Below, piece by piece: positions 7,915 through 16,427 of a stretch of DNA of 37,994 bases. The notes beneath the pieces were generated by a model. The model did no database searches and was not told where the DNA came from. It saw only the letters and a program-made list of their open reading frames with translations. The stretch is taken from positions 1-37,994 of the forward strand of contig QHTT01000097.1 in NCBI GenBank assembly GCA_003220935.1, given 5' to 3'. Position numbers and translations under genes: made by a program. This DNA comes from Gemmatimonadota bacterium (GTDB taxonomy: Bacteria; Gemmatimonadota; Gemmatimonadetes; Gemmatimonadales; GWC2-71-9). Within the stretch, counting starts at the first letter, position 1. The number at the start of each line of letters is the position of its first letter.

Positions 7915-10900
7915 ATGCTCCAGCCGCTGCGGCAGTGCCAACGACTTCCTTCCCCTAGACGCGTGTTGCAGATGGTCCGAGCAAGCCTTCCGCTTCTGGC
8001 GCTGGTCGCCGCGGGGTACCGTTCCGCTCTCGCGCAGGACAGCGTGCGTGGGCGCGTGGTCAGCGCCAGCGACGGATCCCCGCTGCCCACCGTGCGGGTC
8101 GTAGTGGGCGGCACAAACCAGGAAACGCTGACCGACGACCGGGGCCAGTACAGCCTCACGCTGCCTGTGGGAGCGCGCACTTTGGTGTTCCGGTCCATCG
8201 GGCACAGGACGCTCGAAGTCGCGATCGAGGGGCGCTCGGTCATCGACGTGGCGCTCGAGCCCGCGGCCCTGACGTTGGACGAGGTGTTGGTAATGGGTTA
8301 CACGAACCAACGTCGCAAGGACGTGTCGGACGCGACCGCCAGTGTCACGGGCGAGCAGATCCGCGGGCAGCAGACGGCCACGCTCGAGGAGGCGCTGCGC
8401 GGGCGCGTCGCGGGGGTGCAGGTCTCCGCCTCGGGCGAGCCAGGGCGACCAGCGGCGGTCGTGATCCGTGGCCAGAATTTCCTCGGCAATCCCGCGCCGC
8501 TCTACGTAGTGGACGGGATGTACATGGGCCAGAACCCCAACCTCGATCCCGCCGACGTCGAATCCATCGAGGTGCTAAAAGACGCGTCTGCGGCTGCGCA
8601 GTACGGCGCCCAGGCGGCGAACGGCGTTATCGTCATCCGGACGCGGCGCGGCCGTGGCGACACGCGCGTCGAGCTGCACTCCTATTACGGGTTCCAGAAG
8701 GTCCCCAAGCAGGTCCCGATGATGAACACGACACAGTGGGCGGCACTGGCCCATCAAGCATACGCCAACGCGGGCTGGGCGGACGACTCGGTGCCCTCCG
8801 CCGTGGTGAATCCGCCGCCGATCGCGACCGACTGGCAGGACGCGGTGTTCACGACCGGCGCCATCCAGGACCACGGTGTGTCCGTGTCGGGCGGCACGGC
8901 CAACGCCGCGTACCTGATCTCGGGCGGCTATGTCCAGCAAGACGGCGCGATCATTCAGACCGGCTTCCAGCGCTATAACTTTCGCGTCAACTCCCAGCTA
9001 CAGCGCGCCCGCCTGACACTCGGCGAGAACCTGGCGCTCTCCAGCACCCGACGCCAGTTTCTGAGCGGCTTCCCGCTCATCGACGTCGTCCGCTTCCCCC
9101 CGGCCATCCCCGTGTACGACAGCACGACGAGCAGCGGCTTCGGCTTCGGCAGCGACGCGGTCCCCACGTTCGGCACCAACCCGGTGGGCGAGCTGCGCAT
9201 GCAGGACAACTGGGGACGCTCCAATCAGGCGATCGGCACGGCGTTCGCCGAACTCGATCTGTTCTCCGGTTTGCGGTACCGCTTCAACATCGGCGCCAAC
9301 TACGAGCATTACACCCAGCGAGACTTCATCCGGCAGGGGCAGCTGCGTTTCCGGAATCCCCTCCTCCCCGCCCAATTGTGGAGCACGCAGGCCGATCGCA
9401 CGTCACTGCTGTTTGAGCACCTGCTCACGTTGGATCGAAGCTTCGGCGCGGGGACACACATGGTCAACGCCGTCGCGGGCTTCACGGAGCAGCGGCAGAC
9501 CCTCGACCGCTTGCTGGCCTACCGCGAGGGCTTCACGGACCAGGACCTGCAGGTCATCGATGCCGGCCAGCGCAGCAACCTGGACAACTCGGGTTCCCGG
9601 TTCGAGAACGCGTTGCGCGCGCTGCTGGTGCGCGCCAACTATGCCTACAAGGGTCGCTACCTGCTCACGGGGAGCCTGCGGCGCGACGGCTCTTCGCGCT
9701 TCGCCCCGACGAATCGCTACGGCACCTTCGGCGCGGCTTCAGTCGGCTGGGTGATGAGCCAGGAGGCCTTTTATCCGTCGATCCCCGTGCTCGGCCGCAG
9801 CGTCGATTACTTCAAGCTGCGGGCGAGCCGCGGCGTCCTGGGAAACGAGGACATCGGCGACTACGGCTTCTCCGCACCGATCGAGCAGAATCTGAACTAC
9901 CTGTTCGGGTCCAACGTCGTTTCGAGCGGCGCCACGCAGATCACATTGGCCAACCCTAACATCCGCTGGCAGAGCAACCGCGAGACGAACGTCGGCGTCG
10001 ACCTGGGCCTGTTCGATGACCGGCTCACCGTCACGGGGGACTATTACGTCTCCACGTCGGAGGGGCTGCTCGTCGCCGCGCCGATTCCGTGGAGCCTGGG
10101 CGTAGGCGCTCCGGGGCGCCCGGCCGGGATCCCCGTCGTGAACGCCGGGACGATCCGCAACACCGGCTTCGAGCTCAGCGCAACGCACCGTTTCGAGCGG
10201 GGCGATCTTCAGCTCAACACGAGCCTCACCCTGATGACCACGAGGAACCGGGTGGTCGCGCTCGGGAACGGTGGCCAGCCGATCTTCGCCGGGCCGTTCG
10301 GCGTGGCCCGCACCGACACCGGGTCCGCCGTCGGGACGTTCTGGGTGCTCCAGACGGATGGGATCTTCCAGAGCGTGGCGGAGGTCCAGGCCAGTGCGCA
10401 GCCCGACGCGAAGCCCGGCGACGTGCGCTACGTGGACCGGAACGGCGACGGCCGCATCAGCGACGCCGACCGCTACGCCGCCGGCAGCGCCATTCCCGAC
10501 GTGACAGGCGGTGTCTTCCTGGACGGCCACTACCGGCGGTTCGACTTCGCGCTCAACCTGCACGGTTCCGCCGGCGGTAAGATCTTCAACGTGGCCCGCT
10601 ACTGGACCGACCGCATGGACGACATCTCCAACTTCCGTGCAGGGCTCGCGCCGTGGTCGCCGACCAACCCGAGCACCACCACGCCGCGTGCCGTAATCGG
10701 CCCGCAGGGTGCGAGCAACGCCAACCCGCTGTCCGATCGGTGGATCGAGAGCGGCTCCTTCTTGCGGATCCAGACCGTCTCGCTCGGCTATCGGGTGCCT
10801 GGTGACGTGGTGGGCTGGCTGCACTTGGCCTCCGCGGAGCCGCGCCTCTACGTCGCGGTGCAAAACCTGTACACGTTCACCGGTTTCTCGAACTGGGATC

Positions 10901-11004
10901 CCGAGACGCTCGGGTTTAACGATCCGCTGGCGCGTGGCATCGACGACGGCGCCATCTATCCCAATCCGCGGACGATCACCTTCGGGCTCGATCTGCGGCT
11001 GTGA
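7915..11004 (+). CDS. SusC/RagA-family TonB-linked outer-membrane transporter
   Basis: 1029 residues from ATG 7915, chosen for the GGAGGGG ribosome-binding site; a second in-frame ATG at 7972 is also possible. Signal peptide ends near ALAQ. A carboxypeptidase-regulatory-like domain (VRGRVVSASDGSPLPTVRVV, about residues 43-125) precedes the plug domain (LDEVLVMGYTNQRRKDV, then YVVDGMYMGQNPN, VESIEVLKDASAAAQYGAQA, NGVIVIRTRRG). The beta-barrel follows, with the C-terminal DRNGDGRISDADR loop typical of SusC proteins and a final LDLRL. Imports oligosaccharides across the outer membrane using TonB energy, with the SusD lid encoded 20 bp downstream. The plug's usual VVVGYGT is VLVMGYT here. Confidence 0.95.
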   Translation: MLQPLRQCQRLPSPRRVLQMVRASLPLLALVAAGYRSALAQDSVRGRVVSASDGSPLPTVRVVVGGTNQETLTDDRGQYSLTLPVGARTLVFRSIGHRTLEVAIEGRSVIDVALEPAALTLDEVLVMGYTNQRRKDVSDATASVTGEQIRGQQTATLEEALRGRVAGVQVSASGEPGRPAAVVIRGQNFLGNPAPLYVVDGMYMGQNPNLDPADVESIEVLKDASAAAQYGAQAANGVIVIRTRRGRGDTRVELHSYYGFQKVPKQVPMMNTTQWAALAHQAYANAGWADDSVPSAVVNPPPIATDWQDAVFTTGAIQDHGVSVSGGTANAAYLISGGYVQQDGAIIQTGFQRYNFRVNSQLQRARLTLGENLALSSTRRQFLSGFPLIDVVRFPPAIPVYDSTTSSGFGFGSDAVPTFGTNPVGELRMQDNWGRSNQAIGTAFAELDLFSGLRYRFNIGANYEHYTQRDFIRQGQLRFRNPLLPAQLWSTQADRTSLLFEHLLTLDRSFGAGTHMVNAVAGFTEQRQTLDRLLAYREGFTDQDLQVIDAGQRSNLDNSGSRFENALRALLVRANYAYKGRYLLTGSLRRDGSSRFAPTNRYGTFGAASVGWVMSQEAFYPSIPVLGRSVDYFKLRASRGVLGNEDIGDYGFSAPIEQNLNYLFGSNVVSSGATQITLANPNIRWQSNRETNVGVDLGLFDDRLTVTGDYYVSTSEGLLVAAPIPWSLGVGAPGRPAGIPVVNAGTIRNTGFELSATHRFERGDLQLNTSLTLMTTRNRVVALGNGGQPIFAGPFGVARTDTGSAVGTFWVLQTDGIFQSVAEVQASAQPDAKPGDVRYVDRNGDGRISDADRYAAGSAIPDVTGGVFLDGHYRRFDFALNLHGSAGGKIFNVARYWTDRMDDISNFRAGLAPWSPTNPSTTTPRAVIGPQGASNANPLSDRWIESGSFLRIQTVSLGYRVPGDVVGWLHLASAEPRLYVAVQNLYTFTGFSNWDPETLGFNDPLARGIDDGAIYPNPRTITFGLDLRL

Positions 11005-11023
11005 CCCTCACGGGAGCTGAGCC

Positions 11024-12493
11024 ATGAGACTCGGGAGACTCCTTGCGTCGCTGTCGTTAAGCGCAGCGTTGGTGGGGTGCGTGAATCTGGACCTGACCGA
11101 CCCGAACGAGCCGAGCACCGACACGTTCTGGCAAACGCCGGCCCAAGCCGTCGCGGGGGTGAACGCCGTCTATAACGCTTTGGAGAACAACGGCACCTAC
11201 GGCCGCTGGCTCGTGTTCGCCACCGACCTGCGCTCGGACATCGGCATGATCCAAAGTCCCTGGACCGATCTCTCCAACTTCACCAAGTTCACGTTCACGA
11301 GCTACGATTTCGAGGTGAATCGGGAGATCTGGCAGCACCACTACGAGGCCATTTTCCGGGCCAACCAGGTCATCGCGCGGGTTCCCGGGATCGCGATGGA
11401 TGCGACCGTGCGGGACCGGATCGTCGGGGAGGCGAAGTTCATCCGGGCGCTGATGTACTTCAACCTGGTCACGCTGTACGGCAACGTCCCGCTCACCACC
11501 ACGCCCCCGACGCCCACCGATCGTCCGGCCACGGCCAGCCCCGCCGAGGTATGGGGGCAGATCGAGCGGGATCTGACCGACGCGCGCGCGGCCCTGCCGC
11601 AATCGTACAGCGGCGCCGACGTGGGTCGCGCCACCTGGGGCGCGGCGACGGCGTTGCTCGGTAAGACGCAGATGCAGCAGGGCAAGTGGAGCGCGGCAGC
11701 GGCGACGCTCCAGGAGGTGATCGCCTCGGGACTGTACGACCTCGTGCCGAACTACGCCGATAACTTCACCGACCGATTCGAGAACAACAAGGAGTCGCTG
11801 TTCGAAGTGCAGTTCGGCGACCGCTCGTTCCTGAGCTCCGGGGTGCGCGGGCTCAATATCTCGCGCATGGTGGGACCGTGCGGCCCGAGCTTCTGCGACG
11901 GCCGGCCGACGCGCTGGTACGTCGAGCAGTTCCTGCGGGACTCGACGGTCGGCGGCCAGGTGGACCCCCGTCTCGACCTGACCATCTACTACAACAAGCC
12001 TGGCGGCATGGACGTCTACGGCACGCCGTTCGCCACCCGGTACAGCGCGGATACCAGCGTGCTGTTCTTCAAGAAATACGGCGAGTACTACCTCGGCCTA
12101 CCGGATCAGGACTGGGACGCCGCCATCAACTTCCGGGTCATCCGCTACGCCGACGTGCTGCTGCTCGAGGCCGAGGCGCTGAACGAGCTGGCGCGCACGG
12201 CCGAGGCGTATCCGCTGGTCGACCAGGTGCGCGCCCGTGTTACGCTCCCGCCGCTCCCGGCCGGGCTGAGCCAGGTCGCGATGCGAGACCGGATCCTGCG
12301 TGAGCGCATGTTCGAGCTCGGGCTCGAGGGACAGCGGTGGGCCGATCTCGCGCGCCACAACCTGGTCACGCCCGCGCTCCAAGCGGACGACGCCGAGTTC
12401 CAATTCTTCGTCGCCGGCAAGTCGGAGCTACTGCCGATTCCACAGTCGGAGCGCGACCTGAACCCCAACGTCCGGCAGAATCCGGGCTGGTGA
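11024..12493 (+). CDS. SusD/RagB-family glycan-binding lipoprotein
   Basis: 489 residues. Lipoprotein signal MRLGRLLASLSLSAALVGC with lipobox LVGC, then NLDLTDPNEPSTDTFW, the usual SusD N-terminus. TPR-like helices follow (VWGQIERDLTDARAALP; WGAATALLGKTQMQQGKW) and the RagB C-terminal signature (YADVLLLEAEALNELAR; RILRERMFELGLEGQRW; VRQNPGW at the end). Acts as the surface lid that captures glycan for SusC. Its stop overlaps the GTG start of the GH43 gene, so the glycosidase is translated with the transporter. Confidence 0.95.
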   Translation: MRLGRLLASLSLSAALVGCVNLDLTDPNEPSTDTFWQTPAQAVAGVNAVYNALENNGTYGRWLVFATDLRSDIGMIQSPWTDLSNFTKFTFTSYDFEVNREIWQHHYEAIFRANQVIARVPGIAMDATVRDRIVGEAKFIRALMYFNLVTLYGNVPLTTTPPTPTDRPATASPAEVWGQIERDLTDARAALPQSYSGADVGRATWGAATALLGKTQMQQGKWSAAAATLQEVIASGLYDLVPNYADNFTDRFENNKESLFEVQFGDRSFLSSGVRGLNISRMVGPCGPSFCDGRPTRWYVEQFLRDSTVGGQVDPRLDLTIYYNKPGGMDVYGTPFATRYSADTSVLFFKKYGEYYLGLPDQDWDAAINFRVIRYADVLLLEAEALNELARTAEAYPLVDQVRARVTLPPLPAGLSQVAMRDRILRERMFELGLEGQRWADLARHNLVTPALQADDAEFQFFVAGKSELLPIPQSERDLNPNVRQNPGW

Positions 12494-13548
12494 GACCTCA
12501 TCTGCGGGTGGTGCTGCCGTTGCTGGCTGCGTGCACCAACTACTCTACCGGCGCCGCGCGCGCGGCGGGCTCTGCTCAAGACTGTCGCTTCGCCAATCCA
12601 GTCGCGTCGGGCGCGGATCCCTGGGTCGCGCGGCACGACGGCTGGTACTATTTCGTCCAGTCGAAGGATGACGCGATCTGGGTTTACAAGTCCGACGAGC
12701 TGACGCAGCCGACCAAGCACGGCGTCCAAGTGTGGGCGGCGCCGCATAACGGATGGAACCGGAGCAACGTGTGGGCACCCGAGCTCCATTACCTCGATGG
12801 TCAGTGGTACATCTATTACGCCGCCGGTAAATCCGGCCCGCCGTTCCTGTATCAGCGGAGCGGCGTGCTGCAGTCCGCCGGCGACGACCCCCAGGGCCGT
12901 TACATCGACAAAGGGATGCTCTACACCGGCAATGACGTCCGCTCGGGTGCGGAGAAGATCTGGGCTATCGACCTCACCGTGACGCGCCTCGGGAGCCAGC
13001 TATACGCGGTATGGTCCGGCTGGGAAGCGAACGCCGCGACCGACCGAACCCCGCAGCATCTGTACATCGCCCGCATGTCGGATCCGTGGACGATCAGCAG
13101 CAACCGGGTCCGGATCTCCTCCCCAACCGAGAGCTGGGAGCGGGGGACGGAGCTGGACCTGAACGAGGGACCGGAATTTCTCCAGCATGGAGCCGACGTG
13201 TTCATCATCTACTCCACACGCGAGTCCTGGCTGAAGGACTACCGGCTGGGGCAGCTCAAGCTCAAGAGCACGGGCGCTGACCCGATGGATCCGGGCAACT
13301 GGATCAAGAGCGGGCCGGTGTTCACAGGTACGGAGCTGGTGTCCGGCGTGGGACACGCCAGCTTCACCACCTCGCCGGACGGCACGGAGGACTGGATCGT
13401 CTATCACTCCAAGGTCGACACGCTGCCGGGCTGGAACCGCGTGATCCGGATGCAGCAATTTGGATGGCGTCCCGACGGCGCTCCCGACTTCGGCACGCCC
13501 GCTCCGACGGGCTCGCCTATTCGGGTGCCGTCGGGGCAGTGCAGATGA
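12490..13548 (+). CDS. GH43-family glycosidase (arabinanase/arabinofuranosidase type), lipoprotein
   Basis: 352 residues. Start is GTG 12490, overlapping the susD stop (GTGA), because it gives a short lipoprotein signal (VRPHLRVVLPLLAAC, lipobox LAAC); longer readings run through susD. The five-bladed beta-propeller has the GH43 triad candidates: D43 in SGADPWVARHDGWYY (general base), D161 in WAIDLTVTR (pKa modulator) and E226 in LNEGPEF (general acid). SNVWAPELHYLDGQWYIYY is the family signature. Known activities are alpha-L-arabinofuranosidase, endo-arabinanase and beta-xylosidase; which applies cannot be decided. Lipid anchoring fits action at the cell surface or periplasm beside SusC/SusD. 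Confidence 0.9.
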   Translation: MRPHLRVVLPLLAACTNYSTGAARAAGSAQDCRFANPVASGADPWVARHDGWYYFVQSKDDAIWVYKSDELTQPTKHGVQVWAAPHNGWNRSNVWAPELHYLDGQWYIYYAAGKSGPPFLYQRSGVLQSAGDDPQGRYIDKGMLYTGNDVRSGAEKIWAIDLTVTRLGSQLYAVWSGWEANAATDRTPQHLYIARMSDPWTISSNRVRISSPTESWERGTELDLNEGPEFLQHGADVFIIYSTRESWLKDYRLGQLKLKSTGADPMDPGNWIKSGPVFTGTELVSGVGHASFTTSPDGTEDWIVYHSKVDTLPGWNRVIRMQQFGWRPDGAPDFGTPAPTGSPIRVPSGQCR

Positions 13549-16427
13549 CGGCATTTCGTAAGACACCAACGTCCGCGCTGATCGCAGTTGTCGTCGCGGC
13601 TCTGGTTCCCCCTCTCCCCTTATGGTCCTCACCCCCTGTCCCCCTCTCCGTTCCGGAGAGGGGGGACGTGATGAGTTCCCCCTCCCCCGAAGGCAGAGGG
13701 GGTCAGGGGGTGAGGATCCCCCTTGCCGAGCACCCCCGGCCCGACTTCCAGCGGGAAGAGTGGCAGAACCTGAACGGGTCGTGGCAGTTCCAGTTCGACG
13801 GACAGGACGTGGGTGAGGCCCAGGGATGGTCGCGCAACGAGCTCCCCGCGCCTCGGGCGATCGTCGTGCCGTTCCCCTGGGGGAGCCCACTCTCAGGCGT
13901 CCCTGACAGCGCCTCCATCGCTTGGTACGCGCGGACGATCGAGGTGCCGGCCGGCTGGACGACAGGAAGACGGCGCGTCTTCCTCGTCATCGGCGCCGCC
14001 GACTGGCGCACGACGGCCTGGCTCGACGGCCAGAAGCTCGGCACTCACGACGGCGGCTACATCCCGTTCGAGTTCGAGCTGACGCCGTACGTGAAGGCTG
14101 GGCAGACGCAGCGGCTCGCGCTCCGGGTCGATGACGCGCCGCGTGCGTTCAAGCTGGAAGGCAAGCAAGGCTACGGCAACGCCCGCGGCATCTGGCAGAC
14201 GTCGTACCTCGAAGCGCGTGGCACCGTGCCTCTCCGCGTGCTGCACTTCTCGCCGGACATCGACCGGAAGCGGGTCGTGGTGGCCGTCGGGCTCCTCGAG
14301 AAAGCACCGCGAGAGCTCCCGCTGACACTCCGGTTCAAGAATGCGCTGCTGCCCCCGGTGATCCGGCGCGTACCGAAGGGGTCGGACCAGGTAACGTTCG
14401 AGGTGCCGATCCCGAACATCCACCTGTGGTCGCTCGAGGACCCATTCCTGTACGAGGTCGACGCCGTTCTGGGCGACGATCGCGTACAGAGCTATTTCGG
14501 AATGCGCAAGATCTCGGTCGTGGACCTGCCCGGGACCGATTACCGCTACGTCGCGCTCAACGACGAGCCGATCTACCTGCAGCTCACGCTCGACCAGGCG
14601 TTCCATCCGGAGGGGTTCTACACCTTCCCGAGCGACTCCTTCGTACGCAACGAGATCCTGCGCGCCAAGCAGATCGGCCTGAACGGGCTGCGCGAGCACG
14701 TCAAGGTGGAGTCGCCACGCAAGCTGTACTGGGCGGATCGGCTGGGGCTGCTGATCATGGCGGACATCCCCAACTCATGGGGCGAGCCCGATTCGGCGAT
14801 GCATGGAGAGGTCGAGTCGACGCTTCGAGGGATGGTGACACGCGATTACAACCACCCGGCCATCTTCGCCTGGGTGCTGTTCAACGAGACATGGGGCCTG
14901 CTCACGAAGGAGGGGGAGAAGGAGGTCTACCGCCCCGAGACGCAGCGCTGGGTAGCGTCCGTCTATCGCGAGGCGAAAGGGATGGACCCGACCCGGCTGG
15001 TGGAGGACAACTCGCCGTGTTGCGGCCGCGGTCACACCGAGACCGACATCAACTCGTGGCACTCTTACCTGCCGGGGTGGGCGTGGGACGACCACGACCG
15101 GCTGGTGAGCGACAGCACTCACCTGGGCTCCGCGTGGAACTTCGAGGCCGGGTACCGCCAGGCGCGTCAGCCGAACATCAACAGCGAGTTCGGCAACGTC
15201 TGGGGCTACGAGGGGAGCACTGGGGACGTTGACTGGAGCTGGGACTACCACCGTGCCGTGAACGCGTTCCGCCGCCATCCCAGCATCGCCGGCTGGCTCT
15301 ATACCGAGCTCCACGACGTGATCAACGAATGGAACGGCTACTGGCGCTACGACCGCTCCGAGAAGGAGACAGGGCTGGGTGAACTGGTGGAGGGGATGTC
15401 ACTCCGGGACCTCCATACGCCGCTCTACGTCGTCGTGGGCGAGCAGCTCAGCCAGAGCGTCGCGCCCGGAACCAAGGTGCAAGTGCCGCTTTACGCTTCC
15501 TTTCTCACGCCGACCACGGCGCTCGGCGACAGCCTCACGCTGCACGCACAGTTGTACGGCTGGAACGCACTCGGCGAAAAGCGGGCGTACTTCGAGACGA
15601 CTCGGCGCGTGCCCTATCGCCCTTGGATGACCGGGCCGCTGGAGCCGCTGGTCGTTCCGATGCCGGACGAGCCCGCAGTCCTCGTACTGGCCGTGCGGCT
15701 CGCAGACGGCACGGGCACCGTGCTGCACCGCAACTTCTGCAGCTTCGTGGTAGAGGGCGAACCGCCGCAGCAGATTCGGCTGGTCAACGGTCGCCGCGCT
15801 CGGCTGCTCTCGATCGACCCGGCCAGCTTCCACGCGGCATCCTGGTCGCTCAAGCAGTGGAACGTGATGGACGGGCTGAAGGTGAACGGCGCCGGCTCGG
15901 GGTTCTTCGAGTACCGGGCCGCCTGGCCCCAAGGACTTCGCCCCGCCGAGCTCGAGAGCGTCCTTTTCCTGGCGGAAGTCTCCTCCAAGCAGCTCTTCGG
16001 CAAGGATCGCGACGACGCCGGCCGGATGGCGGGTGACTACATGCGAGGCGGCGGCACGTACGACCCGAGCCTGAACCCGAACGCCTACCCCATGACCGAC
16101 GGGCGACTATTCCCTAGCGCGGTGACCGTTCGCATCAACGATGTGGTCGCCGGACGCGCAATGCTCCAGGACGACCCCGCCGATCACCGCGGCATCCTGT
16201 CCTGGCATTTCCAGAAGCGTGACCGGCGCCTGCGCGAGGCCGGCTCATACGGCACGTTGTTGCGGGTGCCGGTGCCGCGCGCCGCGCTCGAGCGGGCAGC
16301 CGCACTCGGGCAGCTGATCATCCGGTTGGAGGTGGACCCCGCCTTGCCCGGCGGGCTCGCTATTTACGGCCGGCGCTTCGGCCGCTATCCGCTCGATCCG
16401 ACGGTCATGTTCGTGTCCAAGCCTTAG
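13545..16427 (+). CDS. GH2-family beta-glycosidase
   Basis: 960 residues from ATG 13545, overlapping the GH43 stop (ATGA). A hydrophobic leader (LIAVVVAALVPPLPL) is followed at once by a repeat-encoded linker (SSPPVPLSVPERG to GGQGVR). The GH2 sugar-binding domain then opens with HPRPDFQREEWQNLNGSWQF, followed by an immunoglobulin-like domain and the TIM barrel. Acid/base E448 sits in AWVLFNETWG and nucleophile E548 in NINSEFGNVWG. The C-terminal ~300 residues form further beta domains. Known activities: beta-galactosidase, beta-glucuronidase, beta-mannosidase and related. Its stop overlaps that of the convergent GH97 gene (16424-16427). The repeat falls where signal peptidase would cut, so the mature N-terminus is uncertain. 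Confidence 0.92.
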   Translation: MTAFRKTPTSALIAVVVAALVPPLPLWSSPPVPLSVPERGDVMSSPSPEGRGGQGVRIPLAEHPRPDFQREEWQNLNGSWQFQFDGQDVGEAQGWSRNELPAPRAIVVPFPWGSPLSGVPDSASIAWYARTIEVPAGWTTGRRRVFLVIGAADWRTTAWLDGQKLGTHDGGYIPFEFELTPYVKAGQTQRLALRVDDAPRAFKLEGKQGYGNARGIWQTSYLEARGTVPLRVLHFSPDIDRKRVVVAVGLLEKAPRELPLTLRFKNALLPPVIRRVPKGSDQVTFEVPIPNIHLWSLEDPFLYEVDAVLGDDRVQSYFGMRKISVVDLPGTDYRYVALNDEPIYLQLTLDQAFHPEGFYTFPSDSFVRNEILRAKQIGLNGLREHVKVESPRKLYWADRLGLLIMADIPNSWGEPDSAMHGEVESTLRGMVTRDYNHPAIFAWVLFNETWGLLTKEGEKEVYRPETQRWVASVYREAKGMDPTRLVEDNSPCCGRGHTETDINSWHSYLPGWAWDDHDRLVSDSTHLGSAWNFEAGYRQARQPNINSEFGNVWGYEGSTGDVDWSWDYHRAVNAFRRHPSIAGWLYTELHDVINEWNGYWRYDRSEKETGLGELVEGMSLRDLHTPLYVVVGEQLSQSVAPGTKVQVPLYASFLTPTTALGDSLTLHAQLYGWNALGEKRAYFETTRRVPYRPWMTGPLEPLVVPMPDEPAVLVLAVRLADGTGTVLHRNFCSFVVEGEPPQQIRLVNGRRARLLSIDPASFHAASWSLKQWNVMDGLKVNGAGSGFFEYRAAWPQGLRPAELESVLFLAEVSSKQLFGKDRDDAGRMAGDYMRGGGTYDPSLNPNAYPMTDGRLFPSAVTVRINDVVAGRAMLQDDPADHRGILSWHFQKRDRRLREAGSYGTLLRVPVPRAALERAAALGQLIIRLEVDPALPGGLAIYGRRFGRYPLDPTVMFVSKP
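13625..13716. repeat. Repeat family B, copy 2 (in-frame, signal-peptide junction)
   Basis: About 92 bp, GTCCTCACCCCCTG at the left and CAGGGGGTGAGGA at the right, enclosing CCCCTCTCC/GGAGAGGGG hairpins. It lies in the GH2 gene between the hydrophobic leader and the first sugar-binding domain and reads as the same kind of peptide as copies 1 and 3. Confidence 0.9.

Noticed and set aside
13000..13890. Minus-strand open frame across the GH43-GH2 junction
   Set aside because: Antisense to two well-supported enzymes; low-complexity Arg-rich translation with no start-site signal.
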